From Geminicoccaceae bacterium (lineage in GTDB: Bacteria > Pseudomonadota > Alphaproteobacteria > Geminicoccales > Geminicoccaceae): a stretch of DNA of 64,000 nt. A model generated the notes under the pieces. That model did not search any database, was not told where the DNA came from, and was given only the letters and a program-made list of their open reading frames with translations. Position numbers and translations under genes: made by a program. The first letter of the stretch is position 1. Every line of letters starts with the position of its first letter. The DNA is taken from contig JANXAZ010000004.1 of the NCBI GenBank assembly GCA_025062095.1, positions 1-64,000 on the forward strand, written 5' to 3'. Shown piece after piece: positions 53,547-63,512 of this stretch.

Positions 53547-55667
53547 TCAGAGCGCCGCCAAGGCGGCGAGCAAGAGCAGAGCCACGATGTTGGTGATCTT
53601 GATCATCGGATTCACGGCCGGACCGGCGGTGTCTTTATAGGGGTCGCCTACGGTATCGCCGGTCACCGCCGCCTTGTGGGCGTCCGAGCCCTTGCCGCCG
53701 TAATGACCCTCTTCGATGTACTTCTTGGCGTTGTCCCAGGCTCCCCCACCCGAGGTCATGGAGATCGCGACGAAAATCCCGGTCACGATGGTGCCCAACA
53801 ACAGCGCGCCCAGGGTCGTGAAGGCGGCCGCGCGTCCGGCGATGGCGGCGATCACGAGATAGACGAGGATCGGCGCCAGCACCGGGAGGAGCGAGGGCAC
53901 GATCATCTCGCGGATGCCGGCGCGGGTGAGCATGTCGACGGCCCGACCGTAATCCGGCTTGGCGGTCCCCTCCATGATGCCCTTCACCTCGCGGAACTGC
54001 CGGCGCACCTCTTCGACGATCGAGCCGGCGGCGCGACCGACGGCTTGCATCGCGAGCGAGCCGAAGAGATAGGGCAGGAGCCCACCGATGAACAGACCGA
54101 TCACCACGAAGGGATTCGAGAGACTGAAGTCGACCTCGAGGCCCGGGAAGTAGTGGTTGAGATCCTGCACGTAAGCCGCGAACAACACGATCGCGGCGAG
54201 ACCGGCAGAGCCGATCGCGTAGCCCTTCGTCACCGCCTTGGTCGTATTGCCGACGGCATCGAGAGCGTCGGTGTGCACGCGGACGGACTTGTCGAGGCCG
54301 GCCATCTCGGCGATGCCGCCGGCGTTGTCGGTGACCGGACCGTAGGCATCGAGGCTCACGACGAGACCGGTGAGCGCGAGCATGGAGGTGGCCGCGACCG
54401 CGACACCGTACAGACCGGCGTTGAGGTAGGCGATCAGGATTCCGGCGCAGATCACGATCACCGGGAGGGCGGTGGCCTCCATGGAGACCGCCAGCCCTTG
54501 AATGATGTTGGTGCCGTGTCCGGTGGTCGAAGCCTTGGCGATCGACAGCACGGGCCGATGCATGCCGGTGTAATAATCGGTGATCCACATGATCAGGCCC
54601 GTGACGGCGAGGCCGACGAGCGCGGAATAGAACACGTGGCGACCGCCGAAGGCGACCGAAGTCGCTCCGCCCACCTTGGCTTCGTAGCCGGTCGCGCCGA
54701 ACCCGAGCACGATCCAGGTGACGGGGACGAGAGCGATCGCCGAAATGCCCGCGGCGCCCCAGAACCCCTTGTAGAGCGCCCGCATGATGTTGTTGTCGGG
54801 ACCGAGTTTGACGAAGAAGGTCCCGGCGATCGAGGCGAGAAGACAAGTCGCGCCGACGACGAGCGGATAGAGCATCAACAGGCGCGCCTGATCCCCGACG
54901 AAGAAGATCGCGCCCAGCAGCATGGTGGCGACCACCGTGACCACGTAGGTTTCGAAAAGGTCGGCCGCCATGCCGGCGCAGTCGCCGACATTGTCGCCCA
55001 CGTTGTCCGCGATCACCGCCGGGTTGCGGGGATCGTCCTCGGGGATGCCGGCTTCGACCTTGCCCACCAGATCCGCACCCACGTCCGCGCCTTTGGTGAA
55101 GATGCCGCCTCCCAGGCGCGCGAAGATCGAGATCAACGAAGCGCCGAAGGAAAGACCCACGAGCGCTTCGAGAACGCGGCGCATGGAGGCGGGATCGGCC
55201 GTCCCGAAGACCGCGAGGAGAAAGCTGTAATAGACCGCGACGCCGAGCAGCCCCAGCGCGACGACCAGGAGCCCGGTGATGGCCCCGGCCTTGAAGGCGA
55301 CGTCGAGCCCGGCGGCCAGGCCGCCCTGGCTCGCCGCCTGCGCGGTGCGGACATTGGCCTGGACCGAGGTGTTCATGCCGATGTAACCGGCCAGACCCGA
55401 CAAGACGGCGCCGAGCGCGAAGCCCACGGCCGGAGCCCAGCCCAAAAAGAAGAACAACAATACGAAAATCACTACGCCTACGATCGCGATCGTCGTATAT
55501 TGCCGGTTGAGATAAGCGCGGGCCCCTTCTTGGATGGCGGCCGCGATCTCTTGCATGCGCTGTGTGCCGGTGGAAAGGCTCAACACCTGGTTGCGAGTGG
55601 CGAGCCCGAAGGCCACGCCGGCGATACCGCTCAACATCACGAGGAACATGAAGATCGTCTGCAGCAT
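53547..55667 (-). CDS. hppA: Membrane-bound proton-translocating pyrophosphatase
   Basis: A 706-residue polytopic (about 16 helices) H+-PPase that couples pyrophosphate hydrolysis to proton pumping. The catalytic loops are [20 protein letters not shown] (DVGADLVGK, residues ~185-205), [31 protein letters not shown] and, in the C-terminal part, [10 protein letters not shown] and [15 protein letters not shown]. Lys in [17 protein letters not shown], where K+-dependent enzymes have Ala, suggests the K+-independent class, as in Rhodospirillum rubrum. It lies alone, with an intrinsic terminator downstream. Confidence 0.95.
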   Translation of the reverse strand: MLQTIFMFLVMLSGIAGVAFGLATRNQVLSLSTGTQRMQEIAAAIQEGARAYLNRQYTTIAIVGVVIFVLLFFFLGWAPAVGFALGAVLSGLAGYIGMNTSVQANVRTAQAASQGGLAAGLDVAFKAGAITGLLVVALGLLGVAVYYSFLLAVFGTADPASMRRVLEALVGLSFGASLISIFARLGGGIFTKGADVGADLVGKVEAGIPEDDPRNPAVIADNVGDNVGDCAGMAADLFETYVVTVVATMLLGAIFFVGDQARLLMLYPLVVGATCLLASIAGTFFVKLGPDNNIMRALYKGFWGAAGISAIALVPVTWIVLGFGATGYEAKVGGATSVAFGGRHVFYSALVGLAVTGLIMWITDYYTGMHRPVLSIAKASTTGHGTNIIQGLAVSMEATALPVIVICAGILIAYLNAGLYGVAVAATSMLALTGLVVSLDAYGPVTDNAGGIAEMAGLDKSVRVHTDALDAVGNTTKAVTKGYAIGSAGLAAIVLFAAYVQDLNHYFPGLEVDFSLSNPFVVIGLFIGGLLPYLFGSLAMQAVGRAAGSIVEEVRRQFREVKGIMEGTAKPDYGRAVDMLTRAGIREMIVPSLLPVLAPILVYLVIAAIAGRAAAFTTLGALLLGTIVTGIFVAISMTSGGGAWDNAKKYIEEGHYGGKGSDAHKAAVTGDTVGDPYKDTAGPAVNPMIKITNIVALLLLAALAAL

Positions 55668-55882
55668 CGAGGAGGACCCCGGCTTGCGCGTCCGGACCTC
55701 GGCGGAGGAACCGATGGCGGCGCGCGACGTTGGATCGTGCTTGACGCGCGCGCGGTCACGCCGACCGCGGCGGCGCTCCCGTTTAGCGACGGATCGGGTT
55801 CCTGTCCATCGAGCCGCGGCGGCGCGTCGCGTACCCGAGCCGGTCTCGCCTTCTACCGCGATCGCGACGCGCGTTTGGCGCG

Positions 55883-56890
55883 CTAGCCGGGGTCCGCGGG
55901 CTCGAGGAGCAGGCGGGCGAAAGGCTCGGGATCGACGTTGCCGCCCGAGAGCACCACCGCGACCGTGCGGCCGCGACAGTCGACGCGTCCCGAAAGAACC
56001 GCGGCGAGCGCCACCGCGCCGCCGGGTTCGAGCACGAGCTTGAGTTCGGAGAAGGCGAGCCGCATCGCGCGGCGCACTTCCGCGTCCGAGACGACGAGAC
56101 CGCCGGCCAAGAGCCGTCGGTTGATCGCGAAAGTGAGCCGGCCCGGTTCGGGAGCGAGCAGGGCATCGCAGAAGGAACGCACGCCCGGGGGATTGGCGAG
56201 GCGCTCGCCCGCGGCGAGGGAACGCGCCGTGTCGTCGTGCCCCTCCGGCTCGACGGAAAAAACGCGCACGCGGGGCAGGAGTCCTTTCAGCGCGGTCGCG
56301 CAGCCGGCGACGAGACCCCCGCCGCCGCAGGGCACGAAGACGAGGTCGGGAACGCGACCCGCGGCGCGGGCCTGCTCGACGATCTCGAGACCGACCGTGC
56401 CCTGGCCGGCGATGACGCGGGGATCGTCGTAAGGCGCCACGATCTCGGCCGCGGTCTCGAGTGCGATGCGCGTTCCCACGGCCTCGCGCGATTCGCGCAC
56501 GCGGTCGTAGAGCACGACCTCGGCGCCGAACGCGCGCGTGCGGTCGATTTTGATCCGCGGCGCGTCTGCCGGCATCACGATGATCGCCCGCCTCCCCAGG
56601 AGCGCCGCGGCGAGCGCCACGCCCTGAGCGTGGTTACCGGAAGACCAAGCGACGACAGTGGATTTCGCACTCTGTGCGATCGCGTTGTAAGCACCGCGGA
56701 ATTTGAACGATCCCGTCCGTTGCAAAGGTTCGACTTTCAAAAGGAGCCGTCCGCCGACCAGCCGATCGAGTGGCGTATCGCACAACAGCGGTGTCCGCAC
56801 CGCCACCCCCGCGAGGCGCGATGCGGCCTCTCGGATCGTCTCGAGGGCGACCTCGGCTTCTCCTGCGTGTGACAGCGGTGCGTTGGTCAT
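55883..56890 (-). CDS. Threonine/serine dehydratase-like PLP enzyme
   Basis: A 335-residue fold-type II PLP enzyme. The PLP Lys lies in [12 protein letters not shown] about residue 63, the phosphate loop is [14 protein letters not shown] about residue 190, and [13 protein letters not shown] is the substrate loop. No C-terminal ACT (regulatory) domain is present, so it is a catabolic/short threonine deaminase, serine racemase or related ectoine-pathway (EutB-like) enzyme rather than full-length IlvA. ATG 56890 is preferred; the longer frame upstream has no homology. Confidence 0.88.
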   Translation of the reverse strand: MTNAPLSHAGEAEVALETIREAASRLAGVAVRTPLLCDTPLDRLVGGRLLLKVEPLQRTGSFKFRGAYNAIAQSAKSTVVAWSSGNHAQGVALAAALLGRRAIIVMPADAPRIKIDRTRAFGAEVVLYDRVRESREAVGTRIALETAAEIVAPYDDPRVIAGQGTVGLEIVEQARAAGRVPDLVFVPCGGGGLVAGCATALKGLLPRVRVFSVEPEGHDDTARSLAAGERLANPPGVRSFCDALLAPEPGRLTFAINRRLLAGGLVVSDAEVRRAMRLAFSELKLVLEPGGAVALAAVLSGRVDCRGRTVAVVLSGGNVDPEPFARLLLEPADPG

Positions 56891-57084
56891 GGCCGAAGAC
56901 CCGGTCGCGCCTCGCGCGTGGTTGGAGGTGTCGAGTGCCGACCGGGGGAAACGGTCGGCGTGTGGATCGGAGGCGCGAAGAGCGGGGCGGAAGGCGTCTC
57001 CGGGACGGAGACGGGACCTCGCACGCTGGCGCGTGGTCTCGCGATCGCGCGGCTTTCCGCTCGGGACGGCATGGGGTGCGAGGA

Positions 57085-59073
57085 TCACGAGGGCTCTTCG
57101 AGCGATGACGCATCGAAGCCCGCTTGCGGGCTCGGTGCGCCGAGAGGGACCGCGGCCGCGTTCGATTCGCTCAACAGACGGCGATAGATTTCGACCGCCT
57201 CGAGAACCCGTTGGACGTAGTTGCGCGTCTCGCTGAACGGGATCCGCTCGATCCAGTCCAAAAGAGCGTGGCGGCCGGCCCCGCGGGGATCGCCGTTGCG
57301 GTCGAGCCACGCCAACACGCGGCCGGGGCCGGCGTTGTAGGCCGCGAGGGCGAGCGCGGGCTCGCCGAAACGTTCGATCTGGCTCGCGAGATAGAAAGCT
57401 CCCAACCGTACATTATAACTCGGCTGGTCGAGAAGTGCGTCTTGGTCGAATCGCAGACCGAGCTCCCGCGCGACCAGCCGCGCGGTCGCCGGCATCAGCT
57501 GCATGAGACCTCGGGCTCCGGCCGGACTGACGGCACGCGGATCGAACTGGCTCTCTTGCCGCGCCACCGCCAGGAGCAGAGCCGGCTCGACCGGGACGTT
57601 CGGCTCCAGGAGACCGTCGAGGCGCGGGATCGGGAAGGCGAGCGCGGGATCGATCCGGCCCTCGCGCACGGGAGCTCGGCCGAGCGCGGTCGCGAGATCC
57701 AGCCTGCCGCAGGCGAGCGCGAGCTCGAGGACGAGCGCGAGGCGCGGTCCGTCGTCGCCGCTGTCCTGGGCCAGCCGCCGGATCGGCGGACCGACCTCCT
57801 CCGGTGCCCCGGCACGGCACAAGAGCTCGGTCAACGAGACCAGTTCGAGTTTTTTGAAGGCCGCCCGGGTCTCTGCATCGGGCGTCGGTGGCTTCCGAGG
57901 GACGGGCGGAGGACGGCCGAGTTCGGCCGCGGCGACCTGACCGTAAAAGGTCAGCGGCCAGCGCAGGGCGCGCTCGTACCATTCGCGAGCTTCCGCCTGT
58001 TTGCCGATCGCCGCCGACGCGCGTCCGGCCCAATAAGCCGCGCGGGCGAGACCGAGCGGGGTCGTCGCCTGTTCGTAGGCGATCCGGAAGTGGCGGCTCG
58101 CTTCGTTCGGCGCCTGGAGAAGACGGAGAGCGATCCATCCGGCGAGCCACTCCGCCTCGAAGAGCATCGGTCCCGGCGGAAGCCGATGCGTCGTCGCCAG
58201 GCGGTAGGCCAAGCGCGCATCGCCCGCCTCGAGCGCCTCGCGTACGACCCGATGTCGCTCCGTCCACCACAGAGCCGGCCGCTCGGCTTCGCTCGAGACC
58301 GCGAGCAGCAGCCTCTGGACGGCCTGGACCCGCCCGCGCGCCCGCTCGAGGCGGATCCGGTCGAAGGCGACCCCCGGATCCGAGGCCACGGCCTCGTGGA
58401 GGGTGCGAAGGGCGCGCTGAGCGGTCTTGCCCCCGGCCTGCAAGGCGAGCCGGGTTTCCGCGACCGCGCGGCGGCGCCCGTCGACGAAAGGCAAAAGACG
58501 GCGGGCCGCGTCCGTTCGGCCGTCCCACAACAAACGCGACAGGCGACGCTCGTGGTCTTCTCGCCGCAGATGCGCCCCGAAACGCTCGAGCAGCCGTCGT
58601 TCGTCGGCGGCCGCGAGATCGTCGGCGACCCAGAGCCGGCGCAGCAACTCGCGGCCTTCCTCGATCCGACCGCTCGCGAACAGCGCTTCGGCGAGGCGCA
58701 ACCGACCGACCGCGGTGCGCGGTTCGCGATTGGCGAAGAAGGCGAGGATCTCGGGGGCACTCGCGCGATCGTCCAAGAGTTCCTCGGCGCGCGCTTGCAA
58801 GCGGGCGATCTCGGGCCAGTGCGGCGCCCGATCGAGGAACTCTCGATAGGCTGCGAAGTCGACACCGTCGCCTTCGCGCAGGCGCCGCCATTGCACCCAG
58901 GTCGGAAGCGGCGTTCGGGCGAGCCGGGCGGCCAATTGCTCGGCGGTGGCCCAATCGCGCCGTGCCGCTGCTTGCACGACGGCGCGGACCGAGGTCTCCT
59001 GGCTCGAGACGGAAGGAGCGCAGACGACGAGTGCCGAGGCCAAGAGGAAGGTGACCCGGACCGGTTGCGCCAT
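57085..59073 (-). CDS. slt: Soluble lytic murein transglycosylase
   Basis: A 662-residue periplasmic enzyme. A signal peptide ([20 protein letters not shown], cut near SVSSQ) precedes a long alpha-helical superhelix of TPR-like repeats (residues ~30-460), then the C-terminal catalytic domain with the Glu in [20 protein letters not shown] about residue 513 and [13 protein letters not shown] and [15 protein letters not shown]. It cleaves the glycan strand of peptidoglycan, forming 1,6-anhydro-MurNAc. The order slt, dapA, smpB (divergent pair) is usual in alphaproteobacteria. Confidence 0.93.
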   Translation of the reverse strand: MAQPVRVTFLLASALVVCAPSVSSQETSVRAVVQAAARRDWATAEQLAARLARTPLPTWVQWRRLREGDGVDFAAYREFLDRAPHWPEIARLQARAEELLDDRASAPEILAFFANREPRTAVGRLRLAEALFASGRIEEGRELLRRLWVADDLAAADERRLLERFGAHLRREDHERRLSRLLWDGRTDAARRLLPFVDGRRRAVAETRLALQAGGKTAQRALRTLHEAVASDPGVAFDRIRLERARGRVQAVQRLLLAVSSEAERPALWWTERHRVVREALEAGDARLAYRLATTHRLPPGPMLFEAEWLAGWIALRLLQAPNEASRHFRIAYEQATTPLGLARAAYWAGRASAAIGKQAEAREWYERALRWPLTFYGQVAAAELGRPPPVPRKPPTPDAETRAAFKKLELVSLTELLCRAGAPEEVGPPIRRLAQDSGDDGPRLALVLELALACGRLDLATALGRAPVREGRIDPALAFPIPRLDGLLEPNVPVEPALLLAVARQESQFDPRAVSPAGARGLMQLMPATARLVARELGLRFDQDALLDQPSYNVRLGAFYLASQIERFGEPALALAAYNAGPGRVLAWLDRNGDPRGAGRHALLDWIERIPFSETRNYVQRVLEAVEIYRRLLSESNAAAVPLGAPSPQAGFDASSLEEPS

Positions 59074-59195
59074 GGCCGTATTCGGCTCCTCGATCGGCGA
59101 TCGGTCTTGCTCCCCCCGCGCTTGTCGCCCGCGAGCGCGAGCCCTATCGTGGCTCGGCGCGAATCGACGTCGGCGCGAGACGAAGAGGTCGACCC

Positions 59196-60071
59196 ATGTT
59201 CCGCGGTTCGATCGTGGCGCTGGTCACGCCGTTCCGCAACGGCGCGATCGACGAGCGCGCCTTCCAGGACCTCGTCGAGTGGCACCTCGACCAAGGGACC
59301 GACGGCTTCGTACCGGTGGGGACAACGGGCGAGAGCCCGACCCTTTCCCATGCCGAGCACCAGCGGGTGATCGAGCTGTGCGTGGAGGCCGTGGCCGGTC
59401 GGGCACCGGTCATCGCCGGCACCGGTTCCAACTCTACCGAGGAGGCGATCAGCCTGACGCGTCACGCCAAAAAGGTCGGAGCGGACGCGGCTCTCGTGGT
59501 CACGCCCTATTACAACAAGCCCACACAGGAAGGTCTTTACCAGCACTTCAAGGCGATCCACGACGCGGTCGATCTGCCGATCATCATCTACAACATTCCG
59601 GGGCGCTGCGTCGTCGACATGACGCCGGAGACCATGGCGCGGCTCGCCCGGTTGCCGAATATCGTCGGGGTCAAAGACGCAACGAACGACATCGTCCGTC
59701 CGCTGCTCACCGCCGAGACCTGCGGTCCCGAGTTCTGCCAGCTCTCCGGAGAAGACGCCAACGTCGTGGCCTTCCTCGCCCACGGTGGGCACGGTTGCAT
59801 CTCGGTCACGGCGAACGTGGCACCCGCTCTGTGCGCGGCCTTGCACGACGCCTGGGCGGCGGGTCGGCACGCCGAGGCTCTCGCGATCCATCGCAAGCTC
59901 ATGCCCTTGCACCGGGCGCTGTTCTGCGAGACCAACCCCGGGCCGGTGAAATACGCCCTGAGCCGCCTCGGTCGTATCGCGCCCGAGATCCGCTTGCCGC
60001 TCGTGATGCCGAGCGAGGCCAACCGAGCGCGGATCGAGGAGGCGTTGGCGGCGGTCGGGATCGCGGTGTGA
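59196..60071 (+). CDS. dapA: 4-hydroxy-tetrahydrodipicolinate synthase
   Basis: A 291-residue TIM-barrel DapA, condensing pyruvate and aspartate semialdehyde in lysine/DAP synthesis. [16 protein letters not shown] (catalytic Thr/Tyr region), [16 protein letters not shown] (Tyr), [11 protein letters not shown], and the Schiff-base Lys in IVGVKDATN about residue 162 are all present. The TGA overlaps the smpB GTG start by 4 nt. Confidence 0.96.
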   Translation: MFRGSIVALVTPFRNGAIDERAFQDLVEWHLDQGTDGFVPVGTTGESPTLSHAEHQRVIELCVEAVAGRAPVIAGTGSNSTEEAISLTRHAKKVGADAALVVTPYYNKPTQEGLYQHFKAIHDAVDLPIIIYNIPGRCVVDMTPETMARLARLPNIVGVKDATNDIVRPLLTAETCGPEFCQLSGEDANVVAFLAHGGHGCISVTANVAPALCAALHDAWAAGRHAEALAIHRKLMPLHRALFCETNPGPVKYALSRLGRIAPEIRLPLVMPSEANRARIEEALAAVGIAV

Positions 60072-60568
60072 GTCACGAACCGAGACCCGGCGCGGATCGG
60101 GAAGGCGAACGGCGCGTCGTCGCCGTCAACAGAAAGGCTTTTCACGACTACACGATCGAGGAGCGGATCGAAGCGGGGATTCAGCTCACGGGCAGCGAGG
60201 TGAAATCGCTGCGCGAGGGGCGAGCTCAGATCACGGAAGCCTACGCCGCGGAGATGGGCGGAGAACTCTGGCTCTTCAACGCTTACATCCCCGAATACGG
60301 TGCGGCGAACCGGTTCAACCACGAGGTCAGGCGTCCGCGCCGGCTTCTCCTCCACCGCCGCCAGATCGAACGTCTCAAGGGTGCGCTCCAGCGCAAGGGG
60401 ATGACGTTGGTGCCGCTTTCGCTCTACTTCTCGCCGCGCGGTTGGGCGAAGGTGGAGCTCGGGCTCGCGCGCGGCAAGACCCTCTACGACAAACGCGCCG
60501 CGCTGCGCGAACGGGATTGGCAGCGCGAGCGCGAGCGGCTCTTGCGCGCCGGTCGCGCGGCGACGTGA
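60068..60568 (+). CDS. smpB: SsrA-binding protein SmpB
   Basis: A 166-residue tmRNA-binding protein for trans-translation. After a short charged N terminus, [34 protein letters not shown] (in part), [26 protein letters not shown] and [24 protein letters not shown] are diagnostic, with a basic C-terminal tail. GTG 60068 overlaps the dapA stop (GTGA), so the two are coupled. The ssrA gene is not in the window. Confidence 0.96.
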   Translation: MSHEPRPGADREGERRVVAVNRKAFHDYTIEERIEAGIQLTGSEVKSLREGRAQITEAYAAEMGGELWLFNAYIPEYGAANRFNHEVRRPRRLLLHRRQIERLKGALQRKGMTLVPLSLYFSPRGWAKVELGLARGKTLYDKRAALRERDWQRERERLLRAGRAAT

Positions 60569-60648
60569 GGGTGCGCGGACCGAGGGGCTTCACGCATCGT
60601 TAACGGGCCGGCGTTAGCTCTTGCCCCGGGACGAACGGGGCTCGGGGC

Positions 60649-61527
60649 ATGCTCGCGATCGTCGGCATCGTCGTCGTCTTCGCCATGGTCTTCGGCGGCT
60701 ATCTGCTCGCCGGAGGAAAATTCGGCATCATCGCCAAGGCGTTGCCGTTCGAGCTGATGATGATCGGGGGTGCCGCCGCCGGAACTTTCCTGGTCGCCAA
60801 CAACGCTTCCGTGGTCAAAGGGACACTCGCCGACCTCAAGTACGTCTTCAGCGGTCCGAAATGGACCAGGAACGACTACAGAGACCTCCTTTCGCTCATG
60901 TTCATGATCGTAAAGACGTTGAAAACGAAAGGTGTTCTCGCGCTCGAGCCGCACCTCGAACGTCCGCAAGAGAGTAGTCTCTTCAGCAAGTTCCCGAAGA
61001 TTCAACAAGATCACTTCGCTTTGCCGTTCATCGCCGATACATTGCGGATGATGACCATGAGTATGGACGATCCGTATCAGGTCGAAGACTGTATGCAACG
61101 CCAGCTCAAGAAGCACCACGCCGAACTCCACGCCCGGGCAGCAGCGATTCGAACGGTGGCCGACGCTCTGCCGGCGCTCGGCATCGTCGCCGCCGTCCTC
61201 GGCGTGGTGAAGACCATGGCCTCGATCAACGAGCCGGTAGAAATTCTCGGAAAAATGATCGGCGGCGCTCTCGTCGGAACGTTCCTCGGCGTATTCTTGG
61301 CTTACGGCTTTTTTGGACCCTTCGCGTCCAAGCTCGACCAGGTTTACCGGCAAGACGGTCAATTTTATGCGATCATTCGTGATTGCCTCGTCGCCTATCT
61401 GCAGGGACACTCGGCGCCGGTAGCCGTCGAGTTGGCGCGGGGCAACGTGCCGAGCGAATTGCAGCCGACGTTCCAGGAACTGGACGAGTTGTTGGCGGCG
61501 ATCCCGACCGATCCGCTGGCGGGATGA
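60649..61527 (+). CDS. motA: Flagellar motor stator protein MotA
   Basis: A 292-residue inner-membrane protein with four transmembrane helices (residues ~2-20, 30-50, ~170-190, ~200-225). The cytoplasmic loop carries the charged torque-generating residues in the region KHHAELHARAAAIRTVADALPALGIVAAVLG (partly quoted). With MotB it forms the proton channel that turns the flagellum. It lies 80 nt after smpB; a GC hairpin sits just before its ATG (60623-60648). motB follows 12 nt downstream. Confidence 0.95.
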   Translation: MLAIVGIVVVFAMVFGGYLLAGGKFGIIAKALPFELMMIGGAAAGTFLVANNASVVKGTLADLKYVFSGPKWTRNDYRDLLSLMFMIVKTLKTKGVLALEPHLERPQESSLFSKFPKIQQDHFALPFIADTLRMMTMSMDDPYQVEDCMQRQLKKHHAELHARAAAIRTVADALPALGIVAAVLGVVKTMASINEPVEILGKMIGGALVGTFLGVFLAYGFFGPFASKLDQVYRQDGQFYAIIRDCLVAYLQGHSAPVAVELARGNVPSELQPTFQELDELLAAIPTDPLAG

Positions 61528-61539
61528 CGAGAGGGAAAC

Positions 61540-63027
61540 GTGGCGGGAACCGGAAAGGGTGGGAGCAAGCCCAATCGGCCGATCGTCTTGCGCCGGATCG
61601 TCGAGGAAGGCGGACACGGCCATCACGGCGGTGCGTGGAAAGTCGCTTATGCGGACTTCGTGACCGCGATGATGGCGTTTTTCTTGTTGTTGTGGCTTCT
61701 CAGCACCTCCAGCGAGGACGTGCTCAAAGGCCTCGCCGAATATTTCAGCGAGGCGGTGGCGCAGACGGGACCGCCCGGCGGCGTCGGCGGCGCGTTGCAG
61801 GGGCTCACGGTGGTGCCCGACCACGTCCCGCGCACCCCGAGTTCTCCGCTCTCGCTGCAAACCTCGGTCGCGATGCGCGCGGAGGACCGGATGGAAGACG
61901 CGACCGAGCTCGCGCTCGGGGCGGCGAACGAACCCGCGGACCTCGCCCGTCTCGACGATGCGGCCTTCGAGCGGGAATGGCGTCGGCGGGAGCAGGAGCG
62001 GTTCGAAGCCGCCAAGCGGGCGATCGAAGCGGCCCTCTCGAGCGCGCCGGAGCTCGCGAAGCTCAAAGAGAGTCTCGTCTTCGACCAGACGCCGGAAGGT
62101 CTTCGGATCCAAATCGTCGACCGCGAGCAGACCTCGATGTTTCCTCTCGGCAGCGACGCCATGTATCCTCACACGCGACGCCTGCTCGCCGTCGTGGTGC
62201 AGGCGATCGCGGGGATGCCGAACCGCATCTCGATCCGCGGACACACCGACGCGCGCCCGTACCTTTCCGGCAGTTACGACAATTGGCGCTTGTCGAGCGA
62301 CCGGGCGAACGCCACGCGCGCGGCCATGATCGAAGCGGGACTGGATCCCAAGCGGATCGCCGAGGTCGTCGGGCGCGCGGATGTCGAGCCGCTCGTCGCG
62401 GCCGATCCCAACGACCCGCGCAACCGGCGCATTTCCCTCGTGCTCATGCACGATCGGCCGGGGCCGGCGCGCGAGCGCTCCTCCCCTCGCTCGCGATCCG
62501 CTAAGAAGCCGCGCGGCGGAGGGAAAGAGCGAAGGAGCGAGCCGTGCCGTGGCCGGTGGAAGCGGTCGAAACGTTCCCGGTCCCGGTCGCGATCGGACCC
62601 TTGCGCGCTGCGCTCGCGCGCCCGCGCGACGCGCGGACCGCCGGTACCGTGCTCTTGCTCGAAGGTCGCGGCGAATTCTTGGAGAAGTACGGCCCCACGG
62701 TCGTTCGCCTCGTCGCCCGGGGGTTCGTCGTCTTGGGCTTCGATTGGCGCGGCCAGGGGGCGTCGCCGCGGCTCGTTCCCGGATCGGCGCGCGGTCACGT
62801 CCGGCGCTTCGAGGATTATCTCGAAGATCTCGCCTGCGTCGCCGCGCGCGCCGAAGCTCTCGGCCTGCCGCGACCCTGGTATCTGCTCGCCCATTCGATG
62901 GGGGCGCATCTGGCTCTGCGCTGGCTGGTCGAGGATTGCCGACGCGCAGAACGCGCGGCCCTCGTGGCACCGATGTTCGACATCGACTTTCGACCGTTGC
63001 CGCGCAACGTCGTCGAGCCGATCGTGA
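61540..63027 (+). CDS. motB: Flagellar motor protein MotB, with an unusual open C-terminal extension
   Basis: The recognisable protein runs to about base 62,465 (~309 residues): N-terminal basic tail, the plug/transmembrane region AWKVAYADFVTAMMAFFLLLW with the channel Asp, a linker, and the OmpA-like peptidoglycan-binding domain (FDQTPEGLRIQIVD, RISIRGHTDARPY, SDRANATRAAM, DPRNRRISLVL). The frame then stays open to the stop at 63,025-63,027, adding ~185 Arg/Ser-rich residues that are just the +1/-1 frame reading of the downstream hydrolase. A stop at 62,502-62,504 in frame 0 would give a normal length if one base were missing. The C-terminal part is therefore unlikely to be real. Confidence 0.8.
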   Translation: MAGTGKGGSKPNRPIVLRRIVEEGGHGHHGGAWKVAYADFVTAMMAFFLLLWLLSTSSEDVLKGLAEYFSEAVAQTGPPGGVGGALQGLTVVPDHVPRTPSSPLSLQTSVAMRAEDRMEDATELALGAANEPADLARLDDAAFEREWRRREQERFEAAKRAIEAALSSAPELAKLKESLVFDQTPEGLRIQIVDREQTSMFPLGSDAMYPHTRRLLAVVVQAIAGMPNRISIRGHTDARPYLSGSYDNWRLSSDRANATRAAMIEAGLDPKRIAEVVGRADVEPLVAADPNDPRNRRISLVLMHDRPGPARERSSPRSRSAKKPRGGGKERRSEPCRGRWKRSKRSRSRSRSDPCALRSRARATRGPPVPCSCSKVAANSWRSTAPRSFASSPGGSSSWASIGAARGRRRGSFPDRRAVTSGASRIISKISPASPRAPKLSACRDPGICSPIRWGRIWLCAGWSRIADAQNARPSWHRCSTSTFDRCRATSSSRS

Positions 63028-63512
63028 AGACGGCGGTGTTGTTGGGGGCCGAATACCGTTATGCGCCCGGTCAGCGCGATCCGCGCTCGCGCTGCCGGTT
63101 CGAGAGCAATCCCGCGACCTCTTGTCCCGAGGGCTTCGTCCTCTGGCGGCGCCTCCTCGAATCCCATCCCGAGCGTCGGGTGGGCGGGGTCACCTGGGGA
63201 TGGCTCGCGGCGGCGCTGCGATCGATCGAGGCTCTGCGCGCACCGGGTGTGCTCGAGCGGGTGTCGGTTCCGCTCTTGATCTTCTGCGGCGAGGCGGACC
63301 GCGTGGTGTGCAACCGTGCCACGGTTTCGGCTGCCCGACGGCTGCGGAGCGCGCGGCTCGTCGCCTTCCCGAACGCGCGGCACGACCTGTTCTTCGAGAG
63401 GCCGTCGGTTCGGGAGACGCTGCACGAGCGTATCCTTGCGTTTTTCAGCGAAAGCTCCGAACAGCACGAGACGAACGCCAGACCCGCAGAGCTCTCGCGA
63501 CTTCGCCGATGA
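62544..63512 (+). CDS. Alpha/beta hydrolase, lysophospholipase-like
   Basis: A 322-residue alpha/beta hydrolase. GFDWRGQGASPR is the oxyanion-hole region, the nucleophile elbow is LAHSMGAHLAL about residue 117 (GxSxG variant A-H-S-M-G), and the catalytic Asp and His are in FCGEADRVV and NARHDLFFE. It resembles lysophospholipase L2 (PldB)-type proteins; lipid substrate inferred. GTG 62544 has AAGGAG upstream. It ends 68 nt past the start of the convergent glycosylase 3' end. Confidence 0.85.
   Translation: MPWPVEAVETFPVPVAIGPLRAALARPRDARTAGTVLLLEGRGEFLEKYGPTVVRLVARGFVVLGFDWRGQGASPRLVPGSARGHVRRFEDYLEDLACVAARAEALGLPRPWYLLAHSMGAHLALRWLVEDCRRAERAALVAPMFDIDFRPLPRNVVEPIVKTAVLLGAEYRYAPGQRDPRSRCRFESNPATSCPEGFVLWRRLLESHPERRVGGVTWGWLAAALRSIEALRAPGVLERVSVPLLIFCGEADRVVCNRATVSAARRLRSARLVAFPNARHDLFFERPSVRETLHERILAFFSESSEQHETNARPAELSRLRR

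Noticed and set aside
53676-55886. A 736-codon plus-strand frame opposite hppA.
   Set aside because: Repetitive Asp/Gly/Arg/His string without structure, antisense to a clear H+-PPase.
60597-60617. A GTTAAC palindrome near motA as a possible CtrA site.
   Set aside because: The second half-site is not at the required spacing (TTAA-N7-TTAA), so it was not supported.
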